This document shows positions 42,327 through 46,328 of a stretch of DNA of 46,328 nt, piece after piece. The stretch is from Mesorhizobium waimense (GTDB taxonomy: Bacteria; Pseudomonadota; Alphaproteobacteria; Rhizobiales; Rhizobiaceae). The stretch is from assembly GCF_003601975.1 (NCBI RefSeq), contig NZ_QZWZ01000045.1, positions 1-46,328 on the forward strand, in the 5' to 3' direction. The position numbers and the translations under genes are program-made. The stretch's first letter is position 1. Every line of letters starts with the position of its first letter. The notes under the pieces were generated by a model. It had not been told where the DNA came from, searched no databases, and worked only from the letters and a program-made list of their open reading frames with translations.

Positions 42327-42447
42327 CAGATCGTCACCGTTGCTTTCGCGCAGGCTATGCCCCGATTCATGCAACAACCGTATGACGGTTGCGATTGGTC
42401 CAGCCGAAGGGCTAGCGTGCCGCGGTTGATCAGAGGAGAAAATCACC

Positions 42448-43227
42448 ATGGATCTCGGCATTCGCGGCAAGAAGGCGATCGTCTGCGCATCGAGCAAAGG
42501 CCTTGGGCGCGGCTGCGCAATGGCGCTGGCCGAGGCCGGCTGCGATCTGGTGGTCAATGGCCGCAACGCCGCGCTGCTGGCCGGCACCGCCCAGGACATC
42601 CGTGATCGATACGGCGTCAAGGTGACGGAGATCCTCGGCGACGTCTCGAAGCCAGAGGTGCAGAAGGCGATGCTTGCCGCCTGCCCCGATCCCGACATCC
42701 TCGTCAACAACAATGGCGGCCCGCCGCTGCGCGACTTCCGCACGCTCGACCGCGAAAAGATCCTGGAAGGCGTCACCCAGAACATGGTGACGCCCATAGA
42801 GCTGATCCAGGCGGTGATCGACGGCATGGCGGCGCGCGGTTTCGGCCGCATCGTCAACATCACCTCGCTGTCGGTCTATGTGCCGATCCCCGGCCTCGAT
42901 CTGTCGTCCGGCGCGCGCGCCGGCTTGACCTCGTTCCTGGCCGGCGTGGCGCGCACGGTGATCGACCGCAATGTGACCATCAACAGCATGCTGCCCGGCA
43001 AGCTCGACACCGACCGGCTGCGCGGCCCGCATGAGGCCGGTACGCCGGAAGACCCGGCGGCTGCCGCCCAGCGCAAGGCCCGCATCAGCGCCGACGTGCC
43101 CGCCAAACGGCTCGGCACGCCGGAGGAGTTCGGCCAGATCTGCGCCTTCCTGTGCTCGGTTCATGCCGGCTACCTGACCGGGCAGAACATACCGGTGGAT
43201 GGCGGCCTCTATGTCAGCGCTTTCTGA
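42448..43227 (+). CDS. SDR-family oxidoreductase-like protein with altered catalytic motif
   Basis: A 259-residue Rossmann protein with an excellent ribosome site (AGAGGAGAA). The cofactor loop is CASSKGLGRG (13-22) and the NNAG motif is NNNGG. Ser140 is at the usual place, but the Tyr and Lys expected 13 and 17 residues later are Ser153 and Arg157 (LSSGARAG). The C-terminus (GYLTGQNIPVDGGLYVSAF) is classical. The fold and cofactor binding seem intact; ordinary proton-relay chemistry may not be. Annotation pipelines would call it 3-oxoacyl-ACP reductase, which is not supported by the active site. Confidence 0.82.
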   Translation: MDLGIRGKKAIVCASSKGLGRGCAMALAEAGCDLVVNGRNAALLAGTAQDIRDRYGVKVTEILGDVSKPEVQKAMLAACPDPDILVNNNGGPPLRDFRTLDREKILEGVTQNMVTPIELIQAVIDGMAARGFGRIVNITSLSVYVPIPGLDLSSGARAGLTSFLAGVARTVIDRNVTINSMLPGKLDTDRLRGPHEAGTPEDPAAAAQRKARISADVPAKRLGTPEEFGQICAFLCSVHAGYLTGQNIPVDGGLYVSAF

Positions 43228-43388
43228 CAGCGAGACCCAGCATTTTTGCAGGATTTCGACACAACGAATTGAAATAACTCGATCTTTCTGATCTTGACCC
43301 TTTCCGTCGCGCTTGCGTCATTTGGCGTCGCGAAAAACCGACGCCGCATGCTAAAAGGCAGCAAGGCAGCAGCGCAGGGAGGGCCGGC

Positions 43389-45713
43389 ATGGAAGGCGAG
43401 AACAAGAAGACGGCCCGGTCGGACCTCGACGAGGCCGCTCTCTACTTCCACAAGCATCCGACCCCCGGAAAGCTCGAAATTCAGGCGACCAAGCCGCTCG
43501 GCAACCAGCGCGACCTAGCGCTTGCCTATTCGCCAGGCGTTGCCGCCCCTTGCCTCGAAATCCGCGACGATCCGGCGACCGCCGCTGACTATACGGCGCG
43601 CGCCAATCTGGTTGGCGTCGTCTCCAACGGCTCGGCGGTGCTTGGCCTCGGCAATATCGGCCCGCTCGCCTCCAAGCCGGTCATGGAAGGCAAGGCGGTG
43701 CTGTTCAAGAAATTCGCCGGCATCGACGTGTTCGACATCGAGATCGACGCGCCCGGCATCGAGCGCATGGTCGAGACGATCTCCGCGCTGGAGCCGACCT
43801 TCGGCGGCATCAATCTCGAGGACATCAAGGCTCCGGAGTGCTTCGAGGTCGAGGAACAGCTGAAGGCGCGCATGGGCATACCGGTATTCCATGACGACCA
43901 GCACGGAACCGCGATCATCGTCGCCGCCGCGGTGCTCAACGGGCTAGAATTCGCCGGCAAGACCATTTCGGACATCAAGATCGTCACCTCGGGAGCGGGT
44001 GCTGCCGCCCTCGCCTGCCTCAATCTTCTGGTCTCGCTCGGGGCCAAGCTCGAGAACATCTGGGTCACTGACCGTTTCGGCGTCGCCTACAAGGGGCGCA
44101 CGGATGAGATGGACCGCTGGAAAGACCCCTATGTGAAGGATACGGCAGCGCGCACGCTCGCCGATGTGATCCCGGGCGCGGATGTCTTTCTCGGCCTGTC
44201 GGCCGCCGGCGTGCTGAAGCCGGAACTGCTGCAGCATATGGCGCCGAAGCCGCTGATCCTGGCGCTGGCCAACCCCAATCCGGAGATCATGCCGGAGGCG
44301 GCGCGGGCGGCCCGGCCCGACGCGATGATCTGCACCGGACGATCCGATTTTCCCAATCAGGTCAACAACGTACTGTGCTTTCCTTACATTTTTCGTGGAG
44401 CCCTGGACTGCGGTGCCAGCGCCATCAATGAGGAGATGAAGATGGCCGCGGTGCGGGCGATCGCAGCGCTTGCGCGCGAAGAGCCGTCAGATGTCGCCGC
44501 GCGCGCCTATTCCGGCGAGACGCCGATTTTCGGGCCCGATTTCCTGATCCCCTCGCCCTTCGACCCCAGGCTTATCCTGCGCATTGCGCCGGCGGTCGCC
44601 AAGGCGGCCTGCGACACCGGCGTCGCCACGCGGCCGATCGTCGACTTCGCCGCCTATATCGACAAGCTCAACCGCTTCGTCTTCCGCTCCGGCCTGGTGA
44701 TGAAGCCGGTGTTCTCGTCCGCCAAGGCGTCGAACGCCAAGCGCGTCATCTATGCCGAGGGCGAGGACGAGCGCGTGCTGCGCGCAGCACAGGTGGTGCT
44801 GGAGGAAGGCATTGCCGAGCCGATCCTGATCGGGCGTCCGCATGTCATAGAAGTCAGGCTGAAGCGCTATGGGCTGCGCATCAAGCCGGGCGTCGATTTC
44901 GGCTTGATCAACCCCGAGGACGATCCGCGCTACCGCCATTATGTCGACCTGTTGATCGAGCTTGCCGGCCGGCGCGGCGTGACGACGGAAGCCGCGCGCA
45001 CAATGGTGCGCACCGACAACACGGTGATCGCGGCGCTCGCTCTCAAGCGCGGCGATGCCGATGCCATGGTCTGCGGCCTCGAAGGCCGTTTCGAGCGCCA
45101 TCTGCGCAACGTGACGCTGATCATCGGGCCGCGCGCGGGCATCAAGGACCGCGATCTTTCGACGCTTTCCATGCTGATCTCGCAGCGCGGCATCATCTTC
45201 CTCACCGACACGCATGTCTCCGTCGACCCGACCGCGGAGGAGATTGCCGAGATGACAGTGTTGGCGGCGGAGGAGATCCAGCGCTTCGGCATCGAGCCCA
45301 AGGCAGCACTGCTGTCGCATTCGGATTTCGGCTCGCGCGATTCGCCGAGCGCGCTGAAGATGCGCCATGCGGCGGCGATCCTGGCGCGCATCGCGCCGGA
45401 ATTGCAAAGCGACGGCGAGATGCATGCCGACTCGGCGCTGTCGGAGCATTTGCGCCAACGCGTCTATCCGCATTCGCGGCTGAAAGGCGAAGCCAATCTG
45501 CTGGTGTTTCCGAACCTCGATTCGGCCAACATCACGCTGACGGCGTTACGCGCCATGATGGATGCGCTGCATGTCGGCCCGATCCTGCTCGGCACGGACA
45601 AGCCTGCACACATATTGACGCCTTCGGTGACCTCGCGCGGCGTCGTCAACATGACCGCGCTCGCCGTGGTTGAGGCGGCGCACAAGGCACAGGCTGTCGT
45701 CAATCTGGGCTAA
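43389..45713 (+). CDS. maeB: NAD(P)-malic enzyme with C-terminal phosphotransacetylase domain
   Basis: A 774-residue multi-domain malic enzyme (malate to pyruvate and CO2). The malic domain (about 15-160) has QRDLALAYSPGVAAPCLEI and FHDDQHGTAI; the NAD(P) domain (about 165-410) has VTSGAGAAALACLNLLV and LALANPNPEIMPEAA. Residues about 430-765 are a phosphotransacetylase-like domain (EGEDERVLRAAQVVLEEG) thought to be regulatory. The wording LGNQRDLALAY is close to what I recall for the rhizobial NAD-dependent Dme, which is needed by nitrogen-fixing bacteroids; the NADP-dependent Tme cannot be ruled out. GGGAGGG precedes ATG 43389. Confidence 0.9.
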   Translation: MEGENKKTARSDLDEAALYFHKHPTPGKLEIQATKPLGNQRDLALAYSPGVAAPCLEIRDDPATAADYTARANLVGVVSNGSAVLGLGNIGPLASKPVMEGKAVLFKKFAGIDVFDIEIDAPGIERMVETISALEPTFGGINLEDIKAPECFEVEEQLKARMGIPVFHDDQHGTAIIVAAAVLNGLEFAGKTISDIKIVTSGAGAAALACLNLLVSLGAKLENIWVTDRFGVAYKGRTDEMDRWKDPYVKDTAARTLADVIPGADVFLGLSAAGVLKPELLQHMAPKPLILALANPNPEIMPEAARAARPDAMICTGRSDFPNQVNNVLCFPYIFRGALDCGASAINEEMKMAAVRAIAALAREEPSDVAARAYSGETPIFGPDFLIPSPFDPRLILRIAPAVAKAACDTGVATRPIVDFAAYIDKLNRFVFRSGLVMKPVFSSAKASNAKRVIYAEGEDERVLRAAQVVLEEGIAEPILIGRPHVIEVRLKRYGLRIKPGVDFGLINPEDDPRYRHYVDLLIELAGRRGVTTEAARTMVRTDNTVIAALALKRGDADAMVCGLEGRFERHLRNVTLIIGPRAGIKDRDLSTLSMLISQRGIIFLTDTHVSVDPTAEEIAEMTVLAAEEIQRFGIEPKAALLSHSDFGSRDSPSALKMRHAAAILARIAPELQSDGEMHADSALSEHLRQRVYPHSRLKGEANLLVFPNLDSANITLTALRAMMDALHVGPILLGTDKPAHILTPSVTSRGVVNMTALAVVEAAHKAQAVVNLG

Positions 45714-45741
45714 GGCCGCATTTGGCGGTAAGCTGCCGTCA

Positions 45742-45777
45742 CGTTTGGTTGCAGATTCGATTGCGTTTGGTTGCAGA
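45742..45777. promoter_or_regulatory. 14-base perfect direct repeat, 22-base period
   Basis: CGTTTGGTTGCAGA occurs at 45742-45755 and again at 45764-45777. The starts are 22 bases apart, about two helical turns, so both copies face the same side of the DNA. It lies 28 bases after the malic enzyme stop and 66 before the next ATG (45844). This is the layout of a tandem operator for a regulator of the small gene, or of a short duplication without function. Confidence 0.4.
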
Positions 45778-45843
45778 CTAAGGCGCGGTTAACCGCGGAC
45801 ACGTTAGTTTCGTGGCGGATAGGCAAGCGGAGCTTCGGGGCAC

Positions 45844-46260
45844 ATGGCGGGCGCAAGGTTGAGGCTGACGCACCTTGCCGCGCTGCTTGGCGCGCTGGCG
45901 GCATCGGTCGTTGCCGTCACCGAGCCGCAGGCCGCCTCGCGCGCCTGCCGCCAGCTCGAAGCACAGCTTGCGGCTGCAGCGAATGGTGGCGGCGGCAAGC
46001 CGGGCCTGATCCGCAAATATGACGACGCCATCACCCGCCAGCGCCAGCAACTGGCAAAGGCGCGCGGACAGGCGAGCAACGCCAGCTGCGGCTTCTCACT
46101 GTTTTCGCGCAACGTCAGCGAATGTGCCGCACTCAACGCCAGCATCGATCGCATGAATACCAATCTCGACGCCTTGCAGTCAAAGCGCGAGCGGCTTGCC
46201 GCAGGGCGCCGAAGTCAGGTTAACGGCACTTTACGTTTGAAGGGATTGCTGAATCTGTGA
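45844..46260 (+). CDS. Exported coiled-coil protein, DUF2865-like
   Basis: A 138-residue protein. An N-terminal hydrophobic stretch (LTHLAALLGALAASVVAV) ends near PQAAS, a likely signal peptide. The rest is helical and polar with paired cysteines: ACRQLEAQL, NASCGFSLFS and SECAALNASIDRMNTNLDAL. This resembles the N-terminal half of the DUF2865 proteins of Rhizobiales, which are longer. The family assignment is tentative. The next ribosome site begins within 20 bases of its stop, so it is probably co-transcribed with the gene at the right edge. Confidence 0.6.
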   Translation: MAGARLRLTHLAALLGALAASVVAVTEPQAASRACRQLEAQLAAAANGGGGKPGLIRKYDDAITRQRQQLAKARGQASNASCGFSLFSRNVSECAALNASIDRMNTNLDALQSKRERLAAGRRSQVNGTLRLKGLLNL

Positions 46261-46285
46261 GGGCCTTACGAATCGGAGGCTCCGG

Positions 46286-46328
46286 ATGGCTTTGTTGGCG
46301 GGTTTTGGCGAGAAGTCGCGGCTTGGGG
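46286..46328 (+). CDS. Start of a further gene, cut off by the right edge
   Basis: ATG 46286 lies 6 bases after GGAGG and opens a frame MALLAGFGEKSRLG that runs off the window. It lies 25 bases after the previous stop, as in an operon. Too short to identify. Confidence 0.4.
   Translation, partial: MALLAGFGEKSRLG

Overview
The window looks like chromosomal DNA of a high-GC alphaproteobacterium of the order Hyphomicrobiales (Rhizobiales), most likely Mesorhizobium or a close relative. The evidence is the codon use, a CckA-type cell-cycle kinase, a DksA lacking three of its four zinc cysteines, a Dme-like malic enzyme fused to a phosphotransacetylase domain, a giant coiled-coil protein resembling the Growth Pole Ring (GPR) protein of polar-growing rhizobia, and palindromic intergenic repeats of the rhizobial kind. 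The assignment is by recognition, without a database search.

Layout. 1-912: a cut-off reading frame and a 58-residue small protein on the minus strand, then an intergenic palindromic repeat. 913-6780: a complete urea ABC transporter operon, urtABCDE, on the minus strand, behind a very good sigma-54 (-24/-12) promoter; a tandem hairpin repeat lies between urtA and urtB. 7026-9465: a small secreted protein and a Tat-exported PhoX/DUF839 protein with a possible Pho box. 9574-14573: deoD, cckA, a FliO-like membrane protein and dksA. 14807-17944: sixA, ycjX and ycjF. 18035-18929: two small exported proteins facing each other across a strong terminator. 19180-21570: a Kef-type cation/proton antiporter and a DUF924 protein. 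21571-22231: a small degraded accessory patch. 22290-23994: the folate operon folP-folB-folK. 24082-27868: a DUF922 protein, a DHA2-type efflux pump, a ferredoxin-NADP reductase and an ISC-type ferredoxin. 27972-28430: a hairpin repeat abutting an orphan Hpt phosphotransfer gene.

28718-34948 is the most striking locus: one 2076-residue reading frame with two membrane segments, two long arrays of coiled-coil repeats and a conserved-looking C-terminus. It matches the description of GPR, the ring-forming scaffold for polar growth in Agrobacterium. Repeat lengths in it are quantised: array A has eight spacings of 36 and eight of 29 residues, and array B has 29s plus one 22 and one 11, so the main lengths differ by exactly one heptad. 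It is followed by a terminator and, convergently, by an Mla/MCE-type lipid-transport operon (permease with STAS domain, ATPase, MCE protein, lipoprotein). 39215-46328: an L-Ala-D/L-Glu epimerase whose 3' end overlaps an MFS gene on the other strand, an LpxH-like phosphoesterase, an SDR-family protein without the usual YxxxK motif, malic enzyme, and two small genes at the right edge.

Themes. Several loci serve the envelope and growth (GPR-like scaffold, Mla-type transport, peptidoglycan dipeptide recycling, LpxH-like enzyme, Kef antiporter) or cell-cycle and stress control (CckA, Hpt, DksA, SixA). Others deal with nitrogen or phosphorus supply (urt under sigma-54, PhoX). No rRNA, tRNA, insertion sequence, prophage or CRISPR array was seen.
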